Positions 1-12,149 of a DNA stretch of 64,000 nucleotides are shown in pieces. Both the position numbers and the translations under genes were made by a program. Position 1 is the stretch's first letter; each line of letters starts with the position of its first letter. The notes under the pieces are model-generated. The model did no database searches. It was not told the DNA's origin and was given only the letters and a program-made list of their open reading frames with translations. The stretch is from Apoderus coryli (lineage: Eukaryota; Arthropoda; Insecta; Coleoptera; Attelabidae): NCBI GenBank assembly GCA_911728435.2, contig OU452202.1:25213135-25277134 (forward strand), written 5' to 3'.

Positions 1-154
1 ACTTTCCGCTTGCGCGCCGTCCTGCGCATATCGTCGCGCATGCCGCCATTATGGGTTAAAACGTCACAATAATCGCATTGACGTAGATAGATACCGTTCA
101 CTCCTTTGTTCAGTATATAGTTCATTGTCGGCGTGTACGAGATAAATAAATATT

Positions 155-970
155 GTGAGAGAAAACAGACGCTTTACAATTTCATCAATGTGCGACTGCT
201 TTCCTCAATATTCTCGTAGTGTTTTGTATCTCATTGTGACCGAGAACTTGAATTACCGGAAATTGTGTTCACGTTGGGTTCCAAAAATGTTGACGGATTT
301 GCACAAAACCCAACGTTTAGGCAGTGCATTGACTTTCCTTGAGCGGTACCACAATGAAGGTGAAGATTTTTTAGACCAAATTGTTACTGGTGACGAAACA
401 TGGGTGGCCTACGTCACACAAGAATCGAAACAACAATCCATGGAATGGCGACATTCATCATCACCCAAAAGAGTGAAGTTTAAGCAAACAATTTTTGCCC
501 GGAAAATCATATGCACAGTTTTTTGGGACAGAAAAGGAGTATTGCTAGTGGAGTTTCTGCCTCGTAACGAGAAAATCAATGCAGCGTCTTATTGTGAGAC
601 ATTGAACAATCCGCGTCGTGCCATCCAGAACAAAAGACGTGGCAAGTTGAGTAAGGGTATCGTTTTGCTGCATGACAATGCCCGTCCACATGTGGCTAAT
701 CGGACCAAAGATCTCATCAAATCTTTTAAATGGGAAACTCTAGGTCATCCTCCATACAGCCCTGATCTGGCGGCCAGCGACTACCATTTGTTCCTGCACT
801 TGAAGAAACACCTGGGTGGTCAGCGTCTTCAAGACGATAACGAAGACAAAACATTTGTGATACAGTGGTTAACAAGTCAGGCGGCAGAATTTTATGAGGA
901 GGGTATTTAAAAACTGGTGCCACGTTATGACAAGTGCCTCAATATTCACGGAAATTATGTAGAAAATTAG
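155..970 (+). pseudogene. mariner (DD34D) transposase remnant
   Basis: The reading frame keeps the mariner catalytic core: TGDETWV, then HDNARPH, then YSPDLAASDYHLF. Exactly 34 residues separate the second and third Asp, so this is a DD34D mariner. The N-terminal helix-turn-helix part is missing; the frame opens at about 155 without a convincing ATG. A TAA at 908-910 cuts the protein short, and beyond it the same frame continues with KLVPRYDKCLNIHGNYVEN and a stop at about 968-970, which is the usual mariner C-terminus. It is therefore inactivated by a nonsense change and a lost 5' end. The 3' flank to about 1060 may hold the rest of the element. It lies 3' of the SDR exon, probably within that gene's first intron. 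Confidence 0.9.
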
Positions 971-1431
971 ATTAAAGTACAGGCTTTCATGTAAAAATAA
1001 AATTATTGCGATATCTTTGCACGTCTTTTTTTAATTCCAAAACGGTACTTACTTAAAAAACATGCCTCGTATCTTGTAAACAGGACCGTAGTGTTATTTT
1101 TTAATATTTAAAACATGACCTGTTAATTAATACTTCTCGAACAAATTATTTATAAATGTGAACACTGAAAATGTACTTTGTTTAAATTATTTTTTATAAC
1201 ATTTTTGTGGATCAATTTTCATTAATTATTGAACGAGGCCGTAAATGCATTAAAAATCAAAAAATTGCTATGAGAAATGGTTCGAACGCATGCGCATGCA
1301 AAGAGTATCAATTAATCTTAAGGCGAATAATTTAAAACACTATAAACCACTTTTCAATGAAAACTGATTGTGTTTTGATTATTAGGCTCAAAATAAACTG
1401 ATTTAACTTCTAGACTTAGAAACAAACCTAC

Positions 1432-1714
1432 CTTGTTCATTGATATCCCACACAACGACCGTAGAACCCAATTTGCCCAATCTGAGTGCCAACAGACGTC
1501 CCAAACCACTTCCACCACCAGTGACAAGTGCAATTTCCCCCTTCAAATCTTTACTACGCCAATAGGTCTTTGGCAAGAACAATTTGTATATGGCTTTTAA
1601 TATTAGCGCCGCAGAAATCAGCAAAAAACCAATAACATCCAATATGGACTTTATCAGTTGGGACTTGTTGGCTTTTTTCATGACTCTCGGCGCATACAAC
1701 TCGAAATCTATCAT
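1432..1714 (-). CDS. First coding exon of SDR16C-type short-chain dehydrogenase (partial)
   Basis: This exon encodes the first 94 residues of a membrane-anchored short-chain dehydrogenase/reductase of the epidermal retinol dehydrogenase 2 / SDR16C5 type. Those enzymes oxidise retinol or sterol substrates with NAD(P) at the ER or lipid droplets. The exon shows a hydrophobic anchor at about residues 24-46 ([12 protein letters not shown]), the cofactor motif TGGGSGLG at 65-72, and VVWDIN, whose Asp fits NAD preference. I start at the ATG at 1714; an in-frame GTG lies upstream but the nearest upstream ATG is followed at once by a stop. The exon ends in a consensus donor (CAAG|GTAGGT). The catalytic Tyr-x-x-x-Lys exons must lie off the left edge, so the dead mariner at 155-970 is probably intronic. 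Substrate is inferred from family only. Confidence 0.85.
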
Positions 1715-2615
1715 TAGACTGGCCTTGTTTTTCACTTCATTTTATAAATAGGTAAGTATAAAATGTGTAGGTATTGATGTTTTTGGTTAAATTTTTTAAA
1801 TCGATTATGTGTAGGTACTTTTCGCTCACTTGAAAAGTTCTACTTATGATTACTGATTAGCGGTGTTAAAGGTCGATTGATGCTACCCGTTATCTGAAAT
1901 CAAAATAAAATTGATGGAGTAAATATTATTAAAATCAATAGGAAGGCATTGTTTTGCTATGGAATAAGGACTATACAGGTTGAAGCGCGATTAATAGGAT
2001 AGTCTCTAACAGCTACAGAGTAAATTGCGCCCTAAAGGACTATTTCCATCTAAGGAGCACCGAGACCGCGATAGGCACCATTTTAACATAAGGTATTGTC
2101 ATAGAATAAATAAAGAGAATATGAACTCCCACCGTTTTCTATTGTCCTGTGCGAGGCAGGTGGTAGCCATTTTTTAATATACACGACAGATCCGTATTTA
2201 CGTTTTATTGAAATTACAGGATAGGTAATGAACAGGGGAGTAATAGAATTATTTTATAATAAAATTACATCTTTATTAATTATAAAAACAAACAAATACT
2301 TTTATTCATGTTTCCATATAATCATTTTATTTTTATTTACATTTTTAAAATTTCTATTGATTAATTTTAATGTATAAAATAACCTTAACCTAAAATATAA
2401 TTTTGTAACATATTTTTTTGGGAAATTAGAACATGGATGTTCAAACTTTACATTTTTGCTTAAATTAATAAAATTATTAATAATATTGAACTAGCAATTA
2501 ACCATAGTTCAGCTCTAGAGAAAAAAAAAGTGTAATTGATTACGGGCAAATATAAATTTATTAATTTTAGCTAGAGTAAAATAAAATTGTTCTAATTTAT
2601 ACAATAAGTCTACCG
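1715..2615. other. No gene recognised
   Basis: This is the 5' side of the SDR gene followed by AT-rich sequence. I see no ORF, repeat partner or clear promoter element. A TATAAA-like string at about 1740-1748 lies too close to the chosen ATG to serve as its TATA box. Confidence 0.5.
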
Positions 2616-2819
2616 ATTTTCAATTCCTTCAGTATAATTGAGAATGTATTATATTTTACCTGTTTATGGCCTTCAGAAAAACAACACAAGCACACATGTT
2701 GGGAAACTCCCATTATATACCTACAAAACATGCTAAAATCACCCCCAATAAAGACGTGAATTTACTACCTGCTAATATCTATAATAGTTCAAATATGTAA
2801 TTCAAATTTAATAAACACT
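2616..2819. repeat. Dispersed ~204-bp repeat, unoccupied copy
   Basis: This stretch matches the two segments flanking the DD41D transposon (14224-14253 and 15559-15748). It reads straight through GAGAATGTATTATATTTTACC, which is the sequence expected of an empty target with one TA. It ends in AATAAACACT, like a 3' end of a retroposed transcript or a SINE-like unit. The occupied copy has about 15 bp extra near 15660. Confidence 0.8.
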
Positions 2820-5239
2820 GTCAGAATTTAATAGAATTTTTGCACTCATCTAGTAAGATTTTTAAGCTCTCTTTTTAGAATGCTTATGTTGTTAATCTTT
2901 AAAATACCAAAATTCTAAGTAGGGGAGAGTGGGCCACCTTGAAACAAGTTCATCATGAGACAAACGCCGCCATTTTTAAGTTGGGCGCCAAAGGCGTAGG
3001 TTTTCTTCACCGCGTGCATCATTCAAAAAGTTGGTATTACTGATGTTGTCGTTGGGAACGCACGTGGCAAAATAAAAATTTGAAACGAAAAATTTAGTAT
3101 AGTGTACACGTAAGTTTTTTACACATTTAAAAAAATCATCGATATACAATTTTCAAGTGACATTGTGCCATTTATATCATTTCTTTAGAACAAGTAATTA
3201 TTTAGCTTATGAATTTTATTTAGAAAATTTCATAAAACTGATCGGTATGCTTTTGGGCTCCCTTGAGACACATGATGTGGGCCACTTTGAGGCTATGTCA
3301 TCCAAAGAACTTTTTGGATTTCCAAAGGCCAAGAAACGGAAAATTGAAACAAGAAGAAATACAGGTCGAAGCAAAATTATAACGGACATACCAGAAAAGT
3401 AAGAAGAGGAAGGAATCTTTGAAACGCTCGCAAGGAACAAAAAGAAGACTTAAATTAAATTAAAAAAGGACAGCAAATATGTCGTCATCGGGCAGCGAAG
3501 GAACTTCATTTGTGTCTGAGTCATCAGACTGTGAGTCATTCACAGATTTTGCCCTAGACGAAGACAATAATATTAACGCATATGTTTTGATCGAAAAAAA
3601 CATCGGTATTTTATGTGGTCAAAGTTTTTGAAAAAAAAAATAATAATGATTTTAATGTTATTTTTTTCTAAAATAAAAAACTCGTTCGTATTTCCAACAG
3701 TTGCAGATACGGCCTTTGTAAGCATCTGATATTCGGTATGTTCTACCGCCATGTGTAAAATCGCGAAGAAGGAAACGGCAGCAAGCTTTTATCAGATTTG
3801 GTATTAAGTTTGATAATATCGATAACTAGTTTTAAGGTTAATTCTAGGTTACAGAATACACATTATTTTTACGTCAAAAAAATGATTTTTTTTTGGTTTA
3901 CACCTATATTTCTTGTTGTTGCAGTTATTAATAAATGTCCAATATTTTTTGATTGAATTTTAGATCTTTCATTTCATGTCTCATAGTGGCCCATAAAGAG
4001 GGCTACTATGGGACAAAAACATGTTTCTTTAATTTTAAAATTATCGCTTTGTGATTGGAGGTATTGCCACTAAATATTACAAAATATGTATGCAATAGAT
4101 TCGTTTGCCAAGCAATATATGTCCTGTATTTAACATGGATTTTATGCATTATCTTTAAAATTAATTTCCAAATATAATTTTAAATACAATCAGTGATTTA
4201 TTGTTATGTTCGTATCTTAAAGTAGGTATTTATGGAATATCATACCAGGACTATTGTATTATTTAACAATAATTTGAATAAAAAAATCCCATCATGTACA
4301 AACCTGCCAGCAAGGTTAATTAACGACCGTGAACAACAATAATTATGTGATATTGTGGACCTCACTTTATGAATAAACTATAATAAAAACAAATTCATAT
4401 GTTGTATTTCATAGTATAAACAAATTAAATTTAATAAAAAAACAATATAACGATTCTTCATTATAAAATGAATAATGAAGCCGCAAGTTACATATGAATT
4501 GCCTTTAATTAGATCATTGTATGCTCGTCAATATAATTGCTCCATAAAATCAATTATAAAATTACTTTAGTCAATATACGATTCAACTTTATAAGTGTTG
4601 CTCTTAGATTATTTTACTGTATTTATATACGTTGCTTTATTTTTCAAATGTTGATATTTCTGCCAACTTGATTATTTCAAAACAGGGTGTAATCTAAAAT
4701 ATTCAAGAAGGAAACAAACTTCACATAAACCTAAACGTCTTAAAATTTTAGATCCAGGGTGTGGAAGTTATTTGAGACAGGAAATCTCCATAGGCAATTA
4801 AAGTTATAAAAACAATGCGTCCTGTTAGTAGTTTAGTTTCAGTTTAACCGCACTCACGCAAAGTTGTTCTGAAGAACGTTAGCTAGTCAAAATTTTACGC
4901 AGTTCTCTATACCAAAAAGTGTCTTACCTTAGCAGTAACTTGAATTTGACTTGTCGTCTATAAGTGGAAGAGTAAAACTGTACTAGTGAAAACACGATGC
5001 TATGTAATATATTTTACGTGATAATTTTTAATCTAAATACATTACTTGTTGGTAATTTAGATTTAATTGAAAATAAAACCCTGGGAATACCTATTAAAAA
5101 GCATTTTGCTAAGCACATGTCTCATGTCAAATACTAATGAGTCTAATGTCTAATGAATTAGCATTTACAAGATAATTCCTATTATTAGATTAAAGCTAAA
5201 ACAATTAAAATCAAATTAATAATAGTTTTATACATTTTC
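2820..5239. other. Repeat-rich stretch with an unrecognised degenerate ORF
   Basis: Between about 3239 and 3631 the plus strand holds a broken frame with a basic patch (KAKKRKIETRR), then a Ser/acidic stretch (SSGSEGTSFVSESSDCESF), then YVLIEKNIGILCGQ. It looks like the C-terminus of a DNA transposase but I cannot name it. The motif GGGCCAC(T/C)nTGAGAC-like occurs on both sides (about 2932, 3279 and, inverted, 3981), suggesting element ends. The string GATTCGTTTGCCAAGCAATA at about 4097 recurs at about 28797. The rest is AT-rich with nothing recognised. Confidence 0.4.
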
Positions 5240-6771
5240 CTTTTTTGTTTTTAATAATAATAATAATCTCTTTATTGTCTAACAGGTATTGCTACCCAAT
5301 ACCAAGACAAAATCTTACATTAACAAAAACAATTGCCTAGCATTAGCATACAAAAACACCCAACTTAGAACTAACTTAAAACTAACTGAAAAATCGAAAA
5401 ATACAAAAAAGAAATTGGGAGGATTACAAGAACAATTACTAATAACAATAAATAATTAACACAGGAACATAATTCATCAAAACAAATCCAAATCAGTAGC
5501 CCGCAAACATATCTCTAAACTTTTCTTGAAAGAACCAAGCGATACATTAAAAAAATCAACGTTTTCATTAATAACTAATCGGTTGCTGTATTTACAAGCC
5601 CGAAATAGCGGTGCTTTAGATTCATAATTAGAACGAATCTGTGGCACCCAAAATAAACTAGCGCTTCTAGAGTGAACCCTAGGGACCCGAAACCATAGCT
5701 GCTGAAGCAACCGAGGACAATCCAACATAAAAAGAAAGATCTGAGACGCGAAGATGCGTCTCTCGGCTAACGGCCGAAATCCAAACCTTGCCAGTAACAG
5801 GCCGTGATCACACCCACGAGGAGGCAAATATCCATCAATTTTAAATGACAAATATTTTAAAAACTTACGTTGGATACTCGCCAATCTCTGTATATGAACA
5901 CGGTAGATGGGCGACCAAATGATTGTAGCGAATTCCAAAATAGACACAACAAAGGCGAAATAGAGACTTTTCAGGCAGTCCATGTTGTTAAATTCTCTGG
6001 TCTGTCTAAAAATAAATCCTAACATTCGCAAAGCATTAGCAGAAACTTGCTCAATGTGGTAGTTGAAAGATAAATCGCCATCCAAGTATACACCAAGATC
6101 TTTGATTAAGGCGCAGCGTTCCAAATTTGAATTATCGATGGTGTAGTTTCGCAAAAACGGTCTATTTAAATCACACCATTCTGAGAGTCGACACAGATCT
6201 GTTTGACGCTGTGCGCAATCGTTCTCACAAACAACAGTACGATACAATTTTAAATCACCCGCAAACAACAAATAATTGCTATTGAAACCAGAGCTAATAT
6301 CGTTTACGAATATTGCGAAGAGAAGAGGGGCCAACGTACTGTCCTGCGGAGTTCCACTTGAGGCCGTGAATGAACTTGAACTGAATCCATTGTATTCAAC
6401 AAATTGTTGTCTTGCTCCCAGATAGGACTGAAAAAAGATATCAGATTCCTGCGGAAGCCAATGTCGCACATCTTCTGTTGAATCAGGGAATGATCAATCT
6501 TATCGAACGCCTTGGAAAAGTCAGTATAAATTGCGTCGACTTGCAAACCTCGACCGACAGCCGGAATTACATCCGGCAGGAAAGTGGTTAGAACGACCCT
6601 TAATGAACCCATGTTGCTGGTAAACTAGCCTATGTTTTATTTGCCCAAATAACTTATTGTGCAGAGCAATTTCAAAAACCTTTGCGAAATTAGGAAGAAT
6701 TGAAATAGGTCGATAGTTTTCGATTCTGTTAATATCTCCCGATTTATGTATAGGACATATACGAGCTATCT
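5240..6771 (-). pseudogene. Non-LTR retrotransposon reverse transcriptase, 5'-truncated and mutated
   Basis: Read on the minus strand from 6771, the frame starts in the RT domain (CPIHKSGDINRIENYRPIS, then YTDFSKAFDKIDHSL), shifts frame near 6400, and continues through GTPQDSTLAPLLFAIFVND. The catalytic box reads FAGDLK where FADD is expected, so one metal-binding Asp is lost. The C-terminal part (DLGVYLDGDLSF, RKFLKYLSFKIDGYLPPRG) runs to a stop near 5477. The 3' end is ACAATAAAGAG followed by an (ATT)n tail at about 5252-5270. It is a jockey/I-like element of the same family as the copies at 12198-12725 and 51341-52113. Confidence 0.9.
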
Positions 6772-6778
6772 TTTTTTT

Positions 6779-7132
6779 TTGAAGTGAATACTTCTTTAGC
6801 CGCCTGAGAGTGATTTTTCAAGGTCGCGTCACGTCACTATTTGATATTTTCGCCCCGCAAAAGAGATGGAGCATATAACAAATATGAGGGAGAGACAGAG
6901 AGATATTTGTGGTGTATGCTACACACTATATCCTATACCATACACTATTATGTATATAGCGGAGAGAGAAAACGAGTGCATGCATAGGCACAGCTACACT
7001 TAGGGTGTTATTTTACAAGGCAATGATTGTGTATTATACGAGATACTGTCGATGCAACCGGTGTAGGTATTGAATTCAAGAGAAATAAATATGTTGTAGT
7101 CTGAAATTCTCGTGAAAGAAGTATTCACTTCA
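6779..7132. mobile_element. MITE with GAAGTGAATACTTCTTT termini
   Basis: The ends are inverted: GAAGTGAATACTTCTTT at about 6780-6796 and AAAGAAGTATTCACTTC at about 7115-7131. The interior is about 320 bp with no ORF. It abuts the 5' truncated end of the neighbouring non-LTR element. I could not identify a clear target-site duplication. Confidence 0.7.
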
Positions 7133-7698
7133 TAATAATTTTCCTAAAAGCATACATTATCGGACAAATAGCAGCTTAGTGTTATAAGGATAATGAGTGT
7201 TGGTTTTTAACCCCAATGTACTACAATATTTGAAGTCAAAGAAAAGCTTATGTCAGATTCTTCAAGAATTTTCTTTTTTCGAATATAGTTGATTATTCTG
7301 TTCATTGTTGGAACGTCCAAGATTTTTCTGTGCTTCTCTAGAACCCTGAAAAGGTATATAAAGACAGTACACTCTCAAGAAAAGGATTAAGTTTTAGTTG
7401 AGTTTTTGTACATGAATCTTTTCAAGCGAGAATTTAATTTGACAGTGGCAGACGACTGGTTGATGCAAGGAATCATATAACTTTATTGTTGAAGTCTTTA
7501 ATATACTCGTACAGTGTGGGAATTTTGAAATGCGTGTATTTTTACATTGAGAACCCGAAATCCGTGAAAATATTTATATTTCCAAACTTAAACTAAGCTA
7601 ATCTTTCCTGCAACTGAAACTGGAACTTCTTTGTTTGTGGATTTAATAAATGACATGGTTTTGAAGTTGAGGTGTCATCTAGGCTATAAGAATTTGTC
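7133..7698. other. No gene recognised
   Basis: AT-rich sequence with no coding signal or repeat partner that I can see. Confidence 0.5.
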
Positions 7699-7923
7699 TT
7701 AGCTTTGTTCCAATTTTATTTGTTCTTTTTTCTTTTCGTTTGCAAACAATGTCAGGTCAGAGCATGGCAGATGTAGCGGTAAATCATTAATGATAATCAA
7801 AAACAATAGAGGTCCGAGCACCGAGCCGTGTGGTACTCCACAAGAGCTCAACAAGGGCTGAGAAGACTTTGACTCAAACATCGTTACAACATTCCTACCA
7901 GTGAGATAGGAACTCAGCAAACG
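7699..7923 (-). pseudogene. Reverse transcriptase fragment (non-LTR)
   Basis: The minus strand encodes LLSSYLTGRN, then CGVPHGSVLGPLLFLIIIND, then LTLFANE. This is the palm region just before the YADD box of a non-LTR RT; the Asp pair is degenerate (ANE). The fragment is cut on its 5' side by the inverted-repeat element starting at 7924. Confidence 0.8.
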
Positions 7924-8295
7924 AACCCTTCAAACATTTTAAATGGCAGTAGAGGTCGAGTGACATATTGTGAAGCTGCTTTCATTTTCTATGCAACCAT
8001 ATTCGGTATTAAACATTTTGATTGCTGTAGATTTATTTGATACTTATTCAACGACAATTGTTTAAGAATTACACATTTTACCACCTTGTTTTGTAGATGA
8101 GAACCTTATTGCAGATAAGATACCTACAATGTCAAAAAACAACGAACGTTACAAATGGTGAAAATTTCATTGAGCATAAAATAATTTCGTGTTTTGAAAA
8201 CAGGTTTAAAAAAGCAGGGTTGCATAGAAAATAAAAGCAGCTTCACAATGATATGTAACTCGACCCCTCTTGCCATTTAAAATTTTTGAAGGGGT
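7924..8295. mobile_element. MITE with ~72-bp terminal inverted repeats
   Basis: The left arm (about 7924-7998: ACCCTTCAAACATTTTAAAT, then GGTCGAGT and GAAGCTGCTTTCATTTTCTA) is repeated in inverse at about 8217-8295, where TAGAAAATAAAAGCAGCTTC is followed by ACTCGACC and CCATTTAAAATTTTTGAAGG. It interrupts the RT fragment to its left. There is no internal ORF. Confidence 0.75.
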
Positions 8296-8397
8296 AGTTC
8301 TGAACGGAAGATGATGATGATGAAGAAATAATTTTAAAAATATGATAAAAATTTATCCCTTATAAGATTGACATTGACGTGTTCCAGCATTTTTTAA

Positions 8398-8690
8398 AAA
8401 TCACCACGAACTGCATCGAAGGATATCTCACAAAGAAAACATGGAATTTTATTGAAATTTTTGCAGCTGACCAGATATGAGATATTTGCAATTTTAGAGA
8501 GAAAATGACAAGATGCAGACCAGTACTTAATTTATAGTTTCTTGCATATTCATAATTTGCTTCTAATCAAAAACTTAGTGTCGACAAAAACTAGAAAGTA
8601 GCTCAATATTTTAAATTGGAAACTTGTAGTACGTACCTGTATTCGGCAGAAAAAAATTAGACCAATGTTGCATTTCGTGAATATTTTTTA
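8398..8690. repeat. Dispersed repeat, partner of 54070-54540
   Basis: The string CACGAACTGCATCGA followed by GATATCTCA is shared with 54072. Further matched blocks follow in the same order (TACTTAATT(T/G)ATAGTTTCTT, AAATTGGAA, CAG(A/T)AGAAAAAAAT). Similarity is moderate. There is no coding potential. Confidence 0.65.
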
Positions 8691-9355
8691 ACTATGTTGT
8701 GTTCCGATATTGAAACTATACCATTTTATCTCATTATTTAATATAATCGTATTGTAAGTTGATTAAAAAACAGTTAAAACAACAGCAAATTAAAGCAGTA
8801 TTCCAATATTCCATTATAGTACTACAATAATCATTGTAAATGACAGGAAACAACTTTTTACGTATGCCTCATTAAAATGCATAATTCGAAACATTTTGAA
8901 ACATGATCGTATCTCAGTTGTTGTAATAAATAATAATAAATAATTTTTTTTTGCAAAAACAATTTTAACAATGCATTGCGAAAAATATAACTAATTTTGG
9001 CTACTTTTAAAAATAATACACTTGACTTACTCTGTATTTTAATTAAAAATAAAACTATTTTAATATGTTTAATAATTTCACCCAACTTTTTGTTCAAATT
9101 TAGGACAAATTAATTTCAGTTGTGTACCTAATCTAAACATGATCCTTGACCGTTGAATTTTGGTGAGTGTATTAAGTTACTCGCCTTGGTAATTGAGATT
9201 TGACTTGTATTTTTTTATGAACATCAAACCAAATTATATCGTTCCTAGTTTTATATGCAATTATAGGATTTATAGTGTGTTATAATAATGTTAATAAATC
9301 GGCCATGCTCCCGTGTACGCCTCAGACTCACTTATTTTCTTTTCCGAGCTGGGGG
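8691..9355. other. No gene recognised
   Basis: AT-rich sequence. Short ORFs on both strands show no family resemblance. Confidence 0.5.
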
Positions 9356-9874
9356 GTACAGACTAGGGATGGCAAAATAAATAAATATATCGATATATTG
9401 AATCAATTGAAAATTAATTCAAAATTTTCTGGAACAGAAGAAATAATAATGTTGATAATCTATTTGCAGTTAGACGATTTCGATATTTTGTTGTGTGCGT
9501 CGACTGCTACGGCAACACAACAAGGACCTTTTAGTTTTAAACCTGTGTATGTAAGCTACTTTCTTTCGCTACTGATTTCAGGATCCAAACGCGTTTGGTT
9601 CTTTCGCTAAAAACGCATTTTCTGATTCATCCCCACTTTAGCGCCCATCGCGATCCAGATACGTAATCCCCTTGCCTCTTTTAGGTAAACTTATTGAGCC
9701 TTCAGAAATCCAACAAATCCTGATTAATAAATCCGGATCAAGAAAACTATACATTTATTTTGATAATGTACCGATATATCGTGTTGTATATATCGATATT
9801 TGTTTCGATATATCGAAAGAAATATATCGAAATTTTTAATATATCGATATATCGTTGCCATCCCTAGTGCAGAC
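9356..9874. mobile_element. hAT-type MITE with 8-bp target duplication
   Basis: The element spans 9364-9866 (503 bp). Its ends are inverted, TAGGGATGGCAA and TTGCCATCCCTA. It is flanked by GTACAGAC (9356-9363) and GTGCAGAC (9867-9874), an 8-bp duplication with one change, which is diagnostic of the hAT superfamily. Both subterminal regions are packed with ATATCGATAT palindromes. It has no transposase and is non-autonomous. Confidence 0.88.
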
Positions 9875-9957
9875 AGAGGGAGAATCGACATCACTGGAGA
9901 TAGACCGCTCCAGCCGATTTCGGCAAGAAAATCATAATAATACTTTATTGGCCATTT

Positions 9958-10632
9958 AATGGGTGCCAGGACATGAAGGCATAGTGTGGAACGAAGCGGC
10001 GGACCAACTTGCAAAAGAGGGCGCAAACGCTCCGTTCTGCGGCCCGGAACCCATCTTTGGCCTTTCAAAAAGCCATATGAAGGAAGAACTTCGGAGATGG
10101 GAAAAGGAACAACTTAAGTCCTACTGGAGAAACACTCCAGGCCTAAGACAATCAAAAAAGTTTATCAAACCTTCAGAGGCCAACGCAGCGAAGCTTATCC
10201 AACTGAGGCGAATTACAGGCCTTTTTACGGGACACCACCCAGTGAAGTACCATCTCAAAAAGATAGGCCTAACCGAGGACGACACTTGTCGGTTTTGCGA
10301 AGACGCAACAGAGACAACAGAACACGTGCTCTGTGAATGCATGGCACTTTTCTGCAAAAGGCTAAAACACCTTGGAGGGGTGACCCTAACACTCGACGAG
10401 GCAAGGAATTTAGCCCCCAGAGAAATCATCAACTTTATGAAAAGTGTGGGACAGCTGGGCAATTCATAGATTAGAGTCATTCACCAAAGATCTTCTGCAG
10501 GTCGAAGTGAGGGGAGGCCACCGCCTAAACGACTCCGATAAAATAATCTACAATATATTGGCCATACAGTCATACAACAAATTTGCAGATCCGCAAGTCA
10601 ATCTTACTAAATTTATACACTTTGGCAATTGA
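9958..10632 (+). pseudogene. Non-LTR retrotransposon 3' end with RNase H and zinc-knuckle tail (copy 1)
   Basis: The frame opens in the C-terminal part of an RNase H domain (VPGHEGIVWNEAADQLAKEG) and continues to a CCHC-like knuckle, CRFCEDATETTEHVLCEC, ending near 10469. It is truncated immediately upstream, next to a short minus-strand element tail at about 9930-9957. Compared with the copy at 39056-39940 it lacks 15 bp (residues ERSDL) but keeps a 34-bp segment missing there. The 3' UTR-like part runs to about 10640. Confidence 0.9.
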
Positions 10633-10639
10633 AGATTAC

Positions 10640-11840
10640 AAAGTTAAAAAAAAATACGTTTATTTATCGCGCGGCTTTTAAAACTACATTATAAACAAAA
10701 TTTTGCGTAAAAATTTGAAATTATTTCCTGATATCCCCGCAGCTATATAAAAAAAAGGTAAAAAAGATTAATCAGCTTAAACTTTTTCTGAATACGCCAA
10801 CGTTTCGTATAATCAGCTCTTCAGAAGAAGTTTAAACTAATTCAATGAAACGTTCGCTGATATCTAGTGCGTTATTATTTATTGTCCAGTACCTGTGCGG
10901 GAAAGTAAAACCATGATTGTGGATCTATCAGCCCTAGGTCAATATAAGATGAGGAAATTCTTAGTTATACAGTTGGACTGTGGAAATTACACAAGGTGTA
11001 TGGAGTCACAGAAACTGAATCAGCATCAGAAGACCAATATTCGATACACTCGTTAATAAAATAGGCCACCGTGTAGAATGTAGACGTAATAACTTCATAT
11101 AATAAATAATATGTTGCATATAATCCTTTTACCTATATATTTTTGTAATCCACAATAATTAAAAGTCTCAAAATCATTTTCACAATTTTTATATGAATAA
11201 TGCACTGTTTATATACGAACTGAAATTGTTCTAACTGTATTTCTTTTATGATTATTATTATTATGGTGATTGTCGTATTGCCAACCGACGAACTAGGCCA
11301 CAATACACAACTAAATCTCTCTCAAAACCACCAGGAGAGTTGTATTTGGTACCTAAGCAAAGTATACGATGTGTACATATCGAACCTACCTATGCGCTTT
11401 CCACCTTCTAAATTGCTTTGCACGATTTTGCCATTATCTAGCAGGTGAATAAAACATCCCCCACCTATCTTCATTATAAACAAATTTCTTGTGAATATTA
11501 TGTAAATTTTGCGATTCTTATTTACATATATTAATAATTCTGGCTTATCTTCCTCAAGGCCTTAAACACTGTTTGTTTAGTGATTTCAAAAATTTTATAT
11601 ACAGTGTGATAGTAAATAAATGTGAAAAACTTCAGGAGATAATTCTGCATGCAAAAATAATGACAGTTTGCTATATAAACACATGTCCGCAAATGCTTCG
11701 TTTTCTGATATACGGGGTTTTTCTTAAAATCTGAAGATTTATTGATTGCTCTGAAACTGGTGGAGATATGCAAATGAAATTTAGTGGGTTTTAAGAGGTA
11801 GTTATTGCACATTTTATGAGATGCAATTAAGAATTTTATT
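10640..11840. other. No gene recognised; one degenerate ribozyme-like palindrome
   Basis: At about 10797-10840 the minus strand reads CUGAAGAGCUGAUUAUAC, then GAAACGUUGGCG. This resembles the hammerhead-type motifs elsewhere but has no intact core. The remainder is AT-rich with no supported feature. Confidence 0.4.
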
Positions 11841-11940
11841 CTTCTAAAGTAGTCCATAATATCGAGGAGCAAATCAGATGATATTAATAAAAATTCGTCA
11901 ACTCCACAAACAAATCAATTTAATATGTTTCAAACATCAA

Positions 11941-11982
11941 ACCAAACATGTTTCGGGACTCGCTGTTCCCATCATCAGTGGT
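11941..11982 (-). ncRNA. Hammerhead-ribozyme-like motif 1
   Basis: On the minus strand: stem I ACCA/UGGU, core CUGAUGA, an extra U, stem II GGGA/UCCC with an 8-nt loop, GAAA, and minimal palindromic stem III ACAUGU. Cleavage is predicted after U17 (between 11945 and 11944). About 35 nt downstream is the box TTTGTGGAGTTGAC (about 11897-11910), and further on ATGGACTAC (about 11849-11857), both shared with other copies. The structure is by eye; activity is not shown. Confidence 0.7.
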
Positions 11983-12149
11983 ACATTAAATTATTCAAAA
12001 TTGAAATTCATCTCGAGACGGTTAACTGAATTACGTGATACAGATTCTACAAGAATGAAAAGTCACGACATTAAAACTAATTGGACATTAAATATGTTGG
12101 AACTCACCATTTGTGAAAACAGGAATTTTTATATATTTTTTATGCATTT

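Noticed and set aside
1715..1735. Upstream GTG as start of the SDR protein
   Set aside because: Nuclear insect genes start at ATG; the first in-frame ATG is at 1714 and suits the family's N-terminal anchor.
10797..10840. Hammerhead-like palindrome
   Set aside because: GAAACGUU is present but no CUGAUGA core or paired stem II; noted only as degenerate.
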